DNA of 15,982 nucleotides from HK-STAS-PATE-2 sp035906575 (GTDB taxonomy: Bacteria > Patescibacteriota > Patescibacteriia > 2-12-FULL-60-25): assembly GCA_035906575.1 (NCBI GenBank), contig JAMIEW010000078.1, positions 1 through 15,982 on the forward strand, written 5' to 3'. Positions 5,677 through 13,132 of this stretch are shown piece after piece. The position numbers were made by a program, and so were the translations under genes. The notes under the pieces were generated by a model. The model ran no database searches and had not been told where the DNA came from. It worked only from the letters and a program-made list of their open reading frames with translations. Every line of letters begins with the position of its first letter. Positions within the stretch are counted from its first letter, which is position 1.

Positions 5677-7755
5677 ATGAGCATACTCCTTTTGTTACTC
5701 GGCCTCGGCATTTTATGGTGGGTCTCGAATATCAATAACCGTTTGAATGCCCTAGAGGCGGCGGTCAAACCCCCTGCCCCCACGCTTGTGGGGGTTCATC
5801 AGGAGGAAACCGCTAAACCGATCGAGGTAGCCGTCTCAGAACCCATCGTTCAAGCAACGACACCTGTCTATACAGCGCCAACCGAGGTAATCCGTGAAAA
5901 CAGCGCCGAATCTCCTTTTGCTACTTGGCTCAAAACAGACTGGCAAATCAAGCTTGGGGCGTTGTTGCTTTTGATCAGCTTTGGTTGGTTCGCTCGCTAC
6001 GCCTTCATGAATAACTGGATCGGCCCCGTTGGCCGTATCTCGCTTGGGATTATTGCCGGTATGGCGATCGCGGCTTTTGGCACACTCCGCCTCAAAACGC
6101 ATCGTACTCAAGGTGAAATTTTTCTCGTCCTCGGTTCATCGATTGTGCTCGTGACGATTTTTGCTGCACGTTACTACTATCAAATGTTCTCGCCGCTCGT
6201 GGCTTTATTCGCGATGTTCTTAGCGTCTGCCTATGTCGCCGTTATTAGCGCCAAAGAAAAAAATACCTTGCTCGCCTTCAGTGGCTTGATCTTGGGTGGA
6301 CTCGCCCCGCTCTTTACCGTCTCTTCTGGGTTAGATCCGTCGATTCTCTTTACCTACCTTCTCGCTGTTACACTCGGATCCATTTGGCTCGCCTACTTTC
6401 ACGAGCGCCGCGAAATCATTTCTTCGGGCCTTGGCGTTTATACGTTCTATAGCTTGATGCATCTCGATATTACGGTATTCAATCGCGAGAATACCATGAT
6501 GCTCGCCTTTTTCTTTGTTTTTGCCGCGCTCTTTGCCGCAGCGAATATCACCAACCACATCAAAACAAAAAGCGGCGGGCATTTTAGTGATATCTTGGTT
6601 GCCCTTATCAATAATACGCTCGTCCTCGTGTGGATCATGTCTCTTGCTTCTGAGCCGCTCAATAGCATCCTCTTACTGGCTTGGGCTGCGCTCTTTGCTG
6701 GCTGCGCTTTTGCAAGCCGAATCTTCGGCAATACCAAAGAGCTTTGGGCAATTTATTATGGCTCTGCTATTACCTTGCTTGCCGTCGCAACGGCCGAACA
6801 GTTTGGCGGCAATACCTTGGTCGTCGCCTTCACCCTTGAAGTGCTCGCGATCATCGCTGCAACACACGCCATTAAAAAAGATTTCGTCGTCACTCGTCGC
6901 ATGACGTGGTTGCTTATTGTGCCGATATTCATGTCCCTTGATACGATCATGAGCGTGCGTTGGCAGAGCGACAATGTTCTACCCCTTGTTGGGACATTGG
7001 GGATTATTGCTGCATCGTGTATCGGCCTTGGATTCGTCCTTCGTTACCTTTCTGACAAAACCAACGAAGCAAAGCTCACTGTGAGCACGCTCTTCACTGT
7101 TGGTATCACCTATCTCTACGTTATTCTTGAACGATTATTGAATGGCAATACGCTGATCGCAGCGTTCACTGTTATGGGTCTCGCCGTCATTGCCGCGACT
7201 CACGTGATCAAAAAAGACTTCACAACCACGCGTCGTTTGGCATGGCTGCTCTTATTGCCGGCCATCATGTCAGTTAATACGATCTTCAGTTCACAATGGC
7301 AAAACGGCAAACTCTTGCCCCTCGTCACAACGCTTGGCGTTATTGCTGCCGCGTGTTTTGTTCTTGCCTCGGTCTACAAAAACATTTCTGACGCAACAGA
7401 TGAAGCGCATGTCACTATCACCGCGCTCAATATCGTTGGCTCAGCCTATCTTTACGTTATCTTGTGGCGCGTCTCACATGTCTGGCTTACCGCCGATATG
7501 GCGACCATGACGTCCTTAATCGTGTATACGGTTGTCGGTCTCGCGACCAATCTCTACGGTCAATTACACAAACACAAAACCCTTCGTCTCTACGGAGGTG
7601 TCTTGCTCGGCCTCGTCGTTGCCCGCCTCTTAATCGTGGATATTTGGGAAATGGCCATCCCAGGCCGCATCGTAACCTTCTTCTTAATCGGTACTCTACT
7701 CATGAGCACCGCCTTCATTGGACGCAATGGGGCAAAGTTTATTGAGAAGACATAG
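5677..7755 (+). CDS. DUF2339 polytopic membrane protein with internal duplication
   Basis: 692 residues. One N-terminal membrane helix (1-17) is followed by a Pro/Glu/Thr-rich soluble linker (about 25-80), then the DUF2339 hallmark WLKTDWQIKLGALLLLISFG (85-104) and about twenty further hydrophobic segments to the C-terminus. DUF2339 is a widespread family of large inner-membrane proteins of unknown role. Residues 379-490 and 491-602 are an ungapped tandem repeat of 112 residues, about half identical (each begins NTL..AFT and contains IKKDF..TRR and YLYVIL), showing an internal duplication of helix bundles. Nucleotides 6811-7146 and 7147-7482 carry it. TTGACA at 5628-5633 looks like a -35 but no -10 is correctly spaced. 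TAAATA at 5663-5668 lies 8 nt before ATG. No Shine-Dalgarno sequence is present. Function unknown. Confidence 0.88.
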   Translation: MSILLLLLGLGILWWVSNINNRLNALEAAVKPPAPTLVGVHQEETAKPIEVAVSEPIVQATTPVYTAPTEVIRENSAESPFATWLKTDWQIKLGALLLLISFGWFARYAFMNNWIGPVGRISLGIIAGMAIAAFGTLRLKTHRTQGEIFLVLGSSIVLVTIFAARYYYQMFSPLVALFAMFLASAYVAVISAKEKNTLLAFSGLILGGLAPLFTVSSGLDPSILFTYLLAVTLGSIWLAYFHERREIISSGLGVYTFYSLMHLDITVFNRENTMMLAFFFVFAALFAAANITNHIKTKSGGHFSDILVALINNTLVLVWIMSLASEPLNSILLLAWAALFAGCAFASRIFGNTKELWAIYYGSAITLLAVATAEQFGGNTLVVAFTLEVLAIIAATHAIKKDFVVTRRMTWLLIVPIFMSLDTIMSVRWQSDNVLPLVGTLGIIAASCIGLGFVLRYLSDKTNEAKLTVSTLFTVGITYLYVILERLLNGNTLIAAFTVMGLAVIAATHVIKKDFTTTRRLAWLLLLPAIMSVNTIFSSQWQNGKLLPLVTTLGVIAAACFVLASVYKNISDATDEAHVTITALNIVGSAYLYVILWRVSHVWLTADMATMTSLIVYTVVGLATNLYGQLHKHKTLRLYGGVLLGLVVARLLIVDIWEMAIPGRIVTFFLIGTLLMSTAFIGRNGAKFIEKT
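6811..7482 (+). repeat. Tandem 336-bp intragenic duplication in DUF2339 gene
   Basis: Two adjacent in-frame units of 112 codons (6811-7146 and 7147-7482) encode segments that align without gaps at roughly 55 percent identity counted by eye. The DNA has diverged much more than the protein, so the duplication is not recent. Confidence 0.75.
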
Positions 7756-7791
7756 CCACAAAAAACAAAATCACGTACGATAAAGCGACTT

Positions 7792-8673
7792 ATGGCCGTG
7801 TCTATTCGTGATTGGCTGAACAAAGCCCAAAAAGCCCTTCTCAAAGAAGCCCCTGACTCTGAATCAGCGCGGCAGGAGGGGCGGTTTATTCTTGCGCATA
7901 CCCTAAAAAAAGACATCGCTTGGACGGCAACCCATGACACCGACTCACTCGGACTCTTTGACTTGCTCAAAGCTGATCTTGCCGTACTTGCGCGCCGACG
8001 AGGCAAGCCACTCGCCTACGTTCTCGGGAGTCAGCCTTTTTATGGTCGTGATTTTGTCGTGAATAAACACACCCTCATCCCCCGCCCTGAAACGGAAGAC
8101 ATGATCGACGCGGCACTTAGTACTGCAAAGATTTTTAAACAACCGATTATCGTTGATATTGGCACTGGCTCTGGTGTTATCGCCTGCACGATGGCGCTTG
8201 AGGTACCAAAGGGGCATGTCTATGCCGTAGAGCTTTCAGAAAAGGCTTTGGCCGTCGCCAAACAAAATGCCTCAGCACTTAAAGCTAGTGTTGAGTTTTC
8301 GCATGATTCGCTTTTGCCTGGCGAACTCCGAGCAAAGCTTTCAAGCGCTTCGGGTGATGCGGTGATTATCTGCGCTAATCTCCCTTACTTGCCCATGAGC
8401 GACAAACAAGCGCTTGACCGCAGTGTGACGGCCTACGAGCCTCATAGCGCGCTTTTTGCCGAAGATCAAGGCATGATGCTCAATAAGCAACTCATCCTTC
8501 AGGTCGCCGAATGGCGCACGATTGAATATCGCCCGATTTTTCTCTTGCTTGAAATCGACCCACCGCAAGCCCCTACCCTTCTCGCTTTTGCGAGCCAACA
8601 TCTTGAAGACAGCAAAACAGCGATCGTGAAAGATCGCTGCGAGCGTGAACGGTTTATCCTGATTGAGATCTAA
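7792..8673 (+). CDS. prmC: Peptide chain release factor N5-glutamine methyltransferase
   Basis: 293 residues, normal length. PrmC (HemK) methylates the Gln of the GGQ motif in release factors using S-adenosylmethionine. Visible are the N-terminal helical substrate-binding domain (1-85), the linker QPFYGRDFVV...LIPRPETE (81-102) typical of the family, SAM-binding motif I VDIGTGSGVIA (121-131), the acidic ribose-binding end of strand 2 in VYAVELSEKAL (143-153), and the active-site loop ANLPYLP (195-201). The usual loop is NPPY, so the first Pro is replaced by Leu (NLPY, 196-199); the Asn and the Pro-Tyr that hold the glutamine are kept. TACGAT at 7776-7781 ends 10 nt before ATG and may be a promoter. 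There is no Shine-Dalgarno sequence. The stop codon overlaps that of the convergent DUF3048 gene by 4 nt. Confidence 0.92.
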   Translation: MAVSIRDWLNKAQKALLKEAPDSESARQEGRFILAHTLKKDIAWTATHDTDSLGLFDLLKADLAVLARRRGKPLAYVLGSQPFYGRDFVVNKHTLIPRPETEDMIDAALSTAKIFKQPIIVDIGTGSGVIACTMALEVPKGHVYAVELSEKALAVAKQNASALKASVEFSHDSLLPGELRAKLSSASGDAVIICANLPYLPMSDKQALDRSVTAYEPHSALFAEDQGMMLNKQLILQVAEWRTIEYRPIFLLLEIDPPQAPTLLAFASQHLEDSKTAIVKDRCERERFILIEI

Positions 8674-9764
8674 ACACCGAGTCCGGCGTAGATTCTGCTG
8701 TCGGTTGTCACTTCTACCCACGTCGTCCCGCGATTCAATAAGACATCTGAGCCATCGCGGCCTTCGAATTTCATTGGTTCGCCTGGTGAGCGCTTCCAAC
8801 GGATTAAGTAGAGTTTACCGTCGCGGTACATGGTGGCGTCACCGCTACCAACGGTGCGCATTTCGAGGCGGCCGATATCATCAAGGGTTTTTGCATCCGT
8901 AAGAATCACGATGATATTTTTTGCTTCGATCCATTTGCCTGCGCGCGTTGTGACCGGTGATTGGCGCGCTTGGCGAATATAGCGGTTTTGTTCTTGGTCA
9001 TACTTCCACGCCACATTGTATGAGCCGCCGTATGGGATAGAAATACTTGAGCCATGGTCACCGCGATCGGTGGTGGTTGCTTCATCTTGAAAGGACCACG
9101 ATTTTGCCGCCATGGTACTGGTGGCATTTTTCTTGGTCATGTTTGCCAGCAATAATTCAGCCGAGGTATAGACATTATGAGGAGCAACGCGGCGGTTATC
9201 GCGCCAAAATGATGAACCATTTACCATTTCGTTGATGCCAAACAACGTACTTGTCGACAATGATTTGATCTTGTCTAACGCATCCGGACTTCCTCCGACA
9301 TGGGCATAGGTCGCCTTATAGCCTGCCGCCCAATCAACATAATAAGGGCGGGCACTGCGCACCGGCCCGACTTCATTGATGGTTGAGGTCGAATCAAAGA
9401 TCGCCATAAAACGCGTAATACCTCCTTCAACCGGCGCTTCAAAAACCACACTCGCCTGATCGAGACCCGACCAAGGGCGTGAGTCTGGATGGTTTTCGAC
9501 CATGATGGCGATGGGGCGCAATGCCTCTTGGCCAGCCGGCACCATCACACCATCAAGGCGGCGCGGCAACATCGCCTCGGTAGACGTTGTTGTTTCTTGT
9601 TGTGGCAATTGAGCATCTGGTGTCTGGCGAAGCTTATCACTCAAGATAAAATACAGAAGGGTAATCGAAGCGAGAAGAAACAAAACAGCTCCGACCGCGA
9701 TAGGCGTTCGGAACTGCTTGAGCTTTTCGATCCGGGCCTCCAACCCGCGGATCAATTGTTGCAT
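8670..9764 (-). CDS. DUF3048 (YerB-like) membrane-anchored envelope protein
   Basis: 364 residues from ATG 9764. A short cytoplasmic charged region precedes one membrane helix (about 21-42), a Thr/Gln-rich linker (45-70) and the extracytoplasmic DUF3048 domains. The family core is clear: RPIAIMVENHPDSRPWSGLD (83-102), then FEAPVEGGITRFMAIF (108-123) and GPVRSARPYYVDW (133-145). A C-terminal domain (about 245-364) includes GGSYNVAW and the final strand block. B. subtilis YerB is the reference member; the biochemical role is unknown. A longer in-frame start (9854) would run through the end of the L25 gene and give a Lys-rich artefact. ATG 9764 lies one base after the L25 stop (TAATATG on the minus strand), which implies translational coupling. 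Its stop TAG shares bases with the TAA of prmC. Confidence 0.88.
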   Translation of the reverse strand: MQQLIRGLEARIEKLKQFRTPIAVGAVLFLLASITLLYFILSDKLRQTPDAQLPQQETTTSTEAMLPRRLDGVMVPAGQEALRPIAIMVENHPDSRPWSGLDQASVVFEAPVEGGITRFMAIFDSTSTINEVGPVRSARPYYVDWAAGYKATYAHVGGSPDALDKIKSLSTSTLFGINEMVNGSSFWRDNRRVAPHNVYTSAELLLANMTKKNATSTMAAKSWSFQDEATTTDRGDHGSSISIPYGGSYNVAWKYDQEQNRYIRQARQSPVTTRAGKWIEAKNIIVILTDAKTLDDIGRLEMRTVGSGDATMYRDGKLYLIRWKRSPGEPMKFEGRDGSDVLLNRGTTWVEVTTDSRIYAGLGV

Positions 9765-9765
9765 A

Positions 9766-10446
9766 TTATTTCTTGGCAGCTTCTTCTTCAGCTTTTTTGG
9801 CTTCGGCTTCAGCTTTCTTGATGTCAGCTTCAGATTTAATCGACGAGATGTCAATAACTGGAGCAGCTTCCATGGCTTTCAATTCGTCTTCGGTCAAAGG
9901 ACGCGAGACAGCAGCGATGGCGATTTCTGGATCGGTGACGATCTCAACACCCTGAGGCGCTTTGATATCAGATACCGAGAGCGAATCTTCAAACGTTGCA
10001 AGGGATTCGATGCTGAGTTCGAGTTCGTGTGGAAGGTCGGCTGGCAAACAGCGAACTTCGACTTCGTCGAGTGACTGTACAAGTGAACCACCGTGCACCT
10101 TAACGGCAGCGGATTCACCAACGAGTTTAAGCGGCACCGTAACAACCATCTTCTCTTTCATGTTTACTTGTTGAAAGTCGACATGAATCGGGTTCATGGT
10201 AAGCGGGTGAACCTGCACCTCTTTAATGATGGCTTTTACGCTTGCATCACCCTCAACCGTCACGTCGACGAGAGAAGAGTAACCTGCGGCGCTAAGCACC
10301 TTCAAAAATTCGGAGCGTGGCACCGAAATGACACGAGGCGTTGTGCCAGCACCGTAGATAACGGCTGGAACGCGGCTCTTTGCCAATTCATCTTTGGCGC
10401 GGCGACCGACCGAGGTACGGGTAGCGGCGGATAGGGCGTAATTCAT
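9766..10446 (-). CDS. rplY: 50S ribosomal protein L25/general stress protein Ctc
   Basis: 226 residues, the long Ctc/TL5 form. The N-terminal 5S rRNA-binding domain (about 1-92) shows GRRAKDELAKSRVPAVIYG (14-32) and VQVHPLTMNPIHVDFQ (78-92). The second beta-rich domain spans about 98-185 and ends DPEIAIAAVSRP (172-183). A low-complexity Lys/Glu/Ala tail (about 203-226) closes the protein, as is common in Ctc proteins. It binds 5S rRNA in the large subunit. The promoter at 10470-10498 gives a short leader with no Shine-Dalgarno sequence before ATG 10446. The DUF3048 gene follows after one base, so both are made from one transcript. The pairing of a ribosomal protein with an envelope protein has no obvious mechanistic reason. 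Confidence 0.93.
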   Translation of the reverse strand: MNYALSAATRTSVGRRAKDELAKSRVPAVIYGAGTTPRVISVPRSEFLKVLSAAGYSSLVDVTVEGDASVKAIIKEVQVHPLTMNPIHVDFQQVNMKEKMVVTVPLKLVGESAAVKVHGGSLVQSLDEVEVRCLPADLPHELELSIESLATFEDSLSVSDIKAPQGVEIVTDPEIAIAAVSRPLTEDELKAMEAAPVIDISSIKSEADIKKAEAEAKKAEEEAAKK

Positions 10447-10469
10447 AAAAAATCGATAAAAGTAGGCAA

Positions 10470-10498
10470 AGATTACGCAAAAATAGGGATTACGTCAA
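10470..10498 (-). promoter_or_regulatory. Promoter of rplY-DUF3048 operon
   Basis: On the minus strand: TTGACG (10498-10493, five of six), a 17-nt spacer, then TAATCT (10475-10470, three of six). A start about 7 nt further would leave a leader near 16 nt before ATG 10446. The -35 is good and the -10 poor. Confidence 0.45.
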
Positions 10499-10530
10499 GT
10501 TAGCGATACTTTGGGGCTATTTGCCTTATA

Positions 10531-10863
10531 TTAGCTGTTTTTTCGTTCAAGGAGCGCCTGACAAAGGTCTCCACTATGCTCGTGGATAGCCGTGTAGAGC
10601 TCAAGACACTCGTCCGCCCCCACGGGGGTCGCCCCCTGAAGCCTTAAGGCATCACTCACCTTAAGATCGGTCACCAAGCCTACCGTACTCACCCACCCAT
10701 GGTGACTAGTCATAAAGGCCAGCATACAACGCCCACAAGTTGGGCAAGTACAGTGAAAAAGCTTAGCGATATCGCTCTCTTGCAATAACTGAACTGCCGC
10801 CTCTTTATAGGAGGCTTTACAAAGCGGACATTCAACTACTAGTCGCGATGGGTGCAAGCTCAT
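10531..10863 (-). CDS. Small Cys-rich (zinc-ribbon-like) protein of unknown function
   Basis: 110 residues. Two cysteine knuckles are visible: ECPLCKASY (C12, C15) and FHCTCPTCGRCML (C38, C40, C43, C46), spaced like a zinc ribbon with an extra cysteine pair. Residues 56-95 (GWVSTVGLVTDLKVSDALRL, then GADECLELYTAIHEH) form a mixed strand/helix segment resembling a small regulatory or binding module. I know no named family, but the pattern suggests a cytoplasmic zinc-binding, nucleic-acid- or protein-binding factor. TATAAA (10875-10870) ends 6 nt before ATG 10863, giving a predicted leaderless mRNA. It lies downstream of gyrB on the same strand but is separated by the 91-bp palindrome. An 84-nt intergenic stretch containing the rplY promoter follows its stop. 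Confidence 0.75.
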   Translation of the reverse strand: MSLHPSRLVVECPLCKASYKEAAVQLLQESDIAKLFHCTCPTCGRCMLAFMTSHHGWVSTVGLVTDLKVSDALRLQGATPVGADECLELYTAIHEHSGDLCQALLERKNS

Positions 10864-10869
10864 ACTCTA

Positions 10870-10875
10870 TTTATA
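10870..10875 (-). promoter_or_regulatory. -10 box of the Cys-rich protein gene
   Basis: Minus-strand TATAAA, then TAGAGT, then ATG 10863: the 6-nt spacing expected for a leaderless transcript. With a 17-nt spacer the -35 would be TTTCCG (10898-10893), a weak match inside the palindrome. Confidence 0.55.
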
Positions 10876-10886
10876 GTACATAAAAC

Positions 10887-10977
10887 AAAAAGCGGAAAGC
10901 GTCAGGTGACTCTGAGAATAGAGCAAGGCGTAGCCGAAGCAATATTCGAAGAGGCACCTGGCGCTAAGCCGCTTTTT
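10887..10977 (-). terminator. 91-bp imperfect palindrome, probable gyrB terminator
   Basis: AAAAAGCGG (10887-10895) pairs with CCGCTTTTT (10969-10977). After a small internal loop, AGCGTCAGGTG (10898-10908) pairs with CACCTGGCGCT (10955-10965) with one T-G wobble. Further in, CTCT/AGAG and GAATA/TATTC continue the rod, capped by GGC-GTA-GCC. Both strands give a stem followed by a T-run, so it could act as a bidirectional terminator. It lies just past the gyrB stop. The stem is far longer than a terminator needs, so an inserted palindromic element or structured RNA is possible. Confidence 0.65.
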
Positions 10978-10988
10978 ACCTTTTGCTT

Positions 10989-13040
10989 TTAGATGTCGAG
11001 ATTCTTCACGTACTTCGCATTTGTCTGGATAAACTTTTTACGCGGAGCCACTTCAGAACCCATCAACATGTCAAAAATCTCATTGGCTTTTTCGGCATCG
11101 TCGACAGCAACCACTTTCATGGTACGCACCTCTGGATCCATAGTCGTCTCCCAAAGCTGCTCTGGATTCATTTCACCAAGACCCTTATAGCGTTGGATAT
11201 TGATACCGCTAACGGTCTTTGTCCCAGAGTCGTCTTCTTCACTAACCTCGGTTGTATCTGGTTCTTCTTCACCCGCATCCGCAGCGGCCTTCTTTTTGGC
11301 TTTTGCTTTGTCTTCTTTCATCTTCATGAACTCTTCGATATACGTATCACGTTCTTCTTCGCTAAAGGCATACCTAATGCTTTTGCCTTTCGCAACTCTA
11401 AAGAGTGGCGGTTGCGCGATATAGACATGTCCACCGCGAATAAGCTCTGGGAAGTAGCGATAGAACAAGGTCAGCAACAACGTGCGGATATGCGCGCCAT
11501 CGACGTCGGCATCAGTCATGATCACCACTTTGTGATAACGTAATTTACCGATCTCAAACATTTCGCCGATATTAGTACCAAGCGCGATGACGAGATTTTT
11601 AATTTCGTTATTCGCCAACATCTTATCAAGACGTGCGCGTTCAACGTTCAAAATCTTACCGCGCAAAGGCAAAATAGCTTGCGTATCACGGTTGCGTCCC
11701 ATTTTTGCGGAGCCGCCTGCAGAGTCACCCTCTACAATATAGAGCTCACACTTTTGTGGATCGCGATTAGAGCAATCGGCCAGCTTACCAGGGAGCGTAA
11801 GACCTTCGAGCGCACCCTTGCGCATCACGGTATCGCGAGCAGCGCGAGCAGCGGCACGAGCACGTTGTGCAAGGACACATTTACCGATAATCCCTTCAGC
11901 ATCTTTTGGATGCTCTTCGAGAAAGGTGGCAAACGCTTCACCCATAACGGATTCAGTCGCCCCACGTACTTCTGGCGTACCGAGCTTGCCCTTAGTCTGA
12001 CCTTCAAACTGCGGCTCTGGATAACGTACCGAAATAACAACGGTCATGCCTTCGCGTACATCATCACCAGACAAGTTATCGTCTTTTTCTTTGAGATAGC
12101 CCTTATTGCGTGCATACGAATTCAAGACACGCGTAAGCGCGGCACGAAAACCCTGGACATGCGTACCACCTTCAGGATTGATGATATTGTTGGTAAACGC
12201 ATACATCGTCTCAACATAATCATCCGTATATTGAAGACCGATCGAGATTTCTGATTTATCTACCTGTTTTTCAACAAAGAAGATATTCTCGTGCTTTGGT
12301 TGTTTTTTGTGGTTCAAGTGGCGAACATACGATTCAACACCACCTTCAAAATAAAAGGCGTAGGCATCGTGTTGCTTTGGCTCGCGCTCATCAATAGCTA
12401 CGAGCTTAATGCCCTTGGTGAGATAACATTGCTGACGATAATGATCGACAACGCGCTGATAATCAAAACCAATGCCTTCTTTAAAAATCGATGCATCTGG
12501 TCTGAAGATAATGGTCGTGCCGTGTTTGTCACTCTTACCAATTTTCTTTACTGGGCCCTGTGCGGCACCGCAAGAATAAAACTGTTCGTATTTGCCGCCA
12601 TCGCGTTCAACGATCGCTTGAAATTCGTCAGAGAGCGCATTAACAACCGACACACCCACACCGTGCAAACCACCTGAAATTTTATAACCACTTGATTCAC
12701 CGCCGAACTTACCACCGGCATGAAGCTTGGTGAGAACAAGTTCAAGCGCTGAAACACCGTATTGCTTATGCGTATCAACCGGGATACCGCGACCATTATC
12801 TGAAACCGAAACACGATCACCAGGCAAAAGCTTGATGATGATTTCGTCGGCGTGGCCCGCCATCGCTTCATCAAAACAGTTATCCGCGACTTCACGTAAT
12901 AAATGAAATAAACCATCTGGTCCCGTAGAACCGATATACATGCCAGGGCGCTTGCGCACCGGCTCAAGGCCTTCGAGCACCGAGATTTGATCGGCGCCGT
13001 AAGAACCTTTTTTCTTTTGCTCGTCAGTAGATTTGGCCAT
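10989..13040 (-). CDS. gyrB: DNA gyrase subunit B
   Basis: 683 residues. Gyrase B hydrolyses ATP to drive negative supercoiling with GyrA. The GHKL ATPase domain shows LLREVADNCFDEAMAGHADE (47-66; Glu50 catalytic, Asn54 metal), DNGRGIPVD (81-89) and GGLHGVGVSVVNALS (123-137). The TOPRIM domain shows EGDSAGGSAK (437-446) and DADVDGAH (510-517), and the tail QRYKGLGEMN (616-625) is diagnostic. The 165-residue insert of proteobacterial GyrB is absent. A Lys/Ala/Glu/Asp-rich low-complexity insert of about 40 residues (573-612) precedes QRYKGLGE. I chose ATG 13040 (MAKSTDEQ). A longer start at 13058 would overlap the likely -10 (TATGAT/GATAAT at 13059-13051). It could be parE, since the two are hard to separate, but the motifs and length fit gyrB. 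Divergent from the gene at 13133. Confidence 0.93.
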   Translation of the reverse strand: MAKSTDEQKKKGSYGADQISVLEGLEPVRKRPGMYIGSTGPDGLFHLLREVADNCFDEAMAGHADEIIIKLLPGDRVSVSDNGRGIPVDTHKQYGVSALELVLTKLHAGGKFGGESSGYKISGGLHGVGVSVVNALSDEFQAIVERDGGKYEQFYSCGAAQGPVKKIGKSDKHGTTIIFRPDASIFKEGIGFDYQRVVDHYRQQCYLTKGIKLVAIDEREPKQHDAYAFYFEGGVESYVRHLNHKKQPKHENIFFVEKQVDKSEISIGLQYTDDYVETMYAFTNNIINPEGGTHVQGFRAALTRVLNSYARNKGYLKEKDDNLSGDDVREGMTVVISVRYPEPQFEGQTKGKLGTPEVRGATESVMGEAFATFLEEHPKDAEGIIGKCVLAQRARAAARAARDTVMRKGALEGLTLPGKLADCSNRDPQKCELYIVEGDSAGGSAKMGRNRDTQAILPLRGKILNVERARLDKMLANNEIKNLVIALGTNIGEMFEIGKLRYHKVVIMTDADVDGAHIRTLLLTLFYRYFPELIRGGHVYIAQPPLFRVAKGKSIRYAFSEEERDTYIEEFMKMKEDKAKAKKKAAADAGEEEPDTTEVSEEDDSGTKTVSGINIQRYKGLGEMNPEQLWETTMDPEVRTMKVVAVDDAEKANEIFDMLMGSEVAPRKKFIQTNAKYVKNLDI

Positions 13041-13050
13041 AGAGAACGGC

Positions 13051-13059
13051 ATTATCATA
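13051..13059 (-). promoter_or_regulatory. Overlapping -10 boxes upstream of gyrB
   Basis: Minus-strand TATGATAAT contains TATGAT (13059-13054) and GATAAT (13056-13051), each five of six. They end 13 and 10 nt before ATG 13040, giving a leader of only a few bases without a Shine-Dalgarno sequence. No convincing -35 is seen. Confidence 0.5.
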
Positions 13060-13117
13060 GCTCAAAACCCCCGTCAGGTCGACCTATTTCGTCAAGGGTC
13101 GTCTGGGAGCGAACGTG

Positions 13118-13126
13118 TGTTATAAT
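13118..13126 (+). promoter_or_regulatory. Extended -10 promoter of the 13133 gene and rodA
   Basis: TGT-TATAAT: a TGn extension and a perfect -10 box, followed by ACGTTC and ATG 13133. The -35 position (13098-13103, GTCGTC) is poor. Predicted leaderless transcript, probably covering rodA as well. Confidence 0.7.
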
Positions 13127-13132
13127 ACGTTC

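Noticed and set aside
9765..9854. Longer DUF3048 protein starting at 9854
   Set aside because: The extra 30 residues are an out-of-frame reading of the Lys/Glu/Ala tail of L25. ATG 9764 sits one base after the L25 stop.
11679..12254. 191-codon open frame on the plus strand inside gyrB
   Set aside because: It is antisense to a well conserved part of GyrB, has no recognisable domain and no start signal. Other long antisense frames (10983-11543, 8341-8799, 4247-4717, 7590-8006) were rejected for the same reason.
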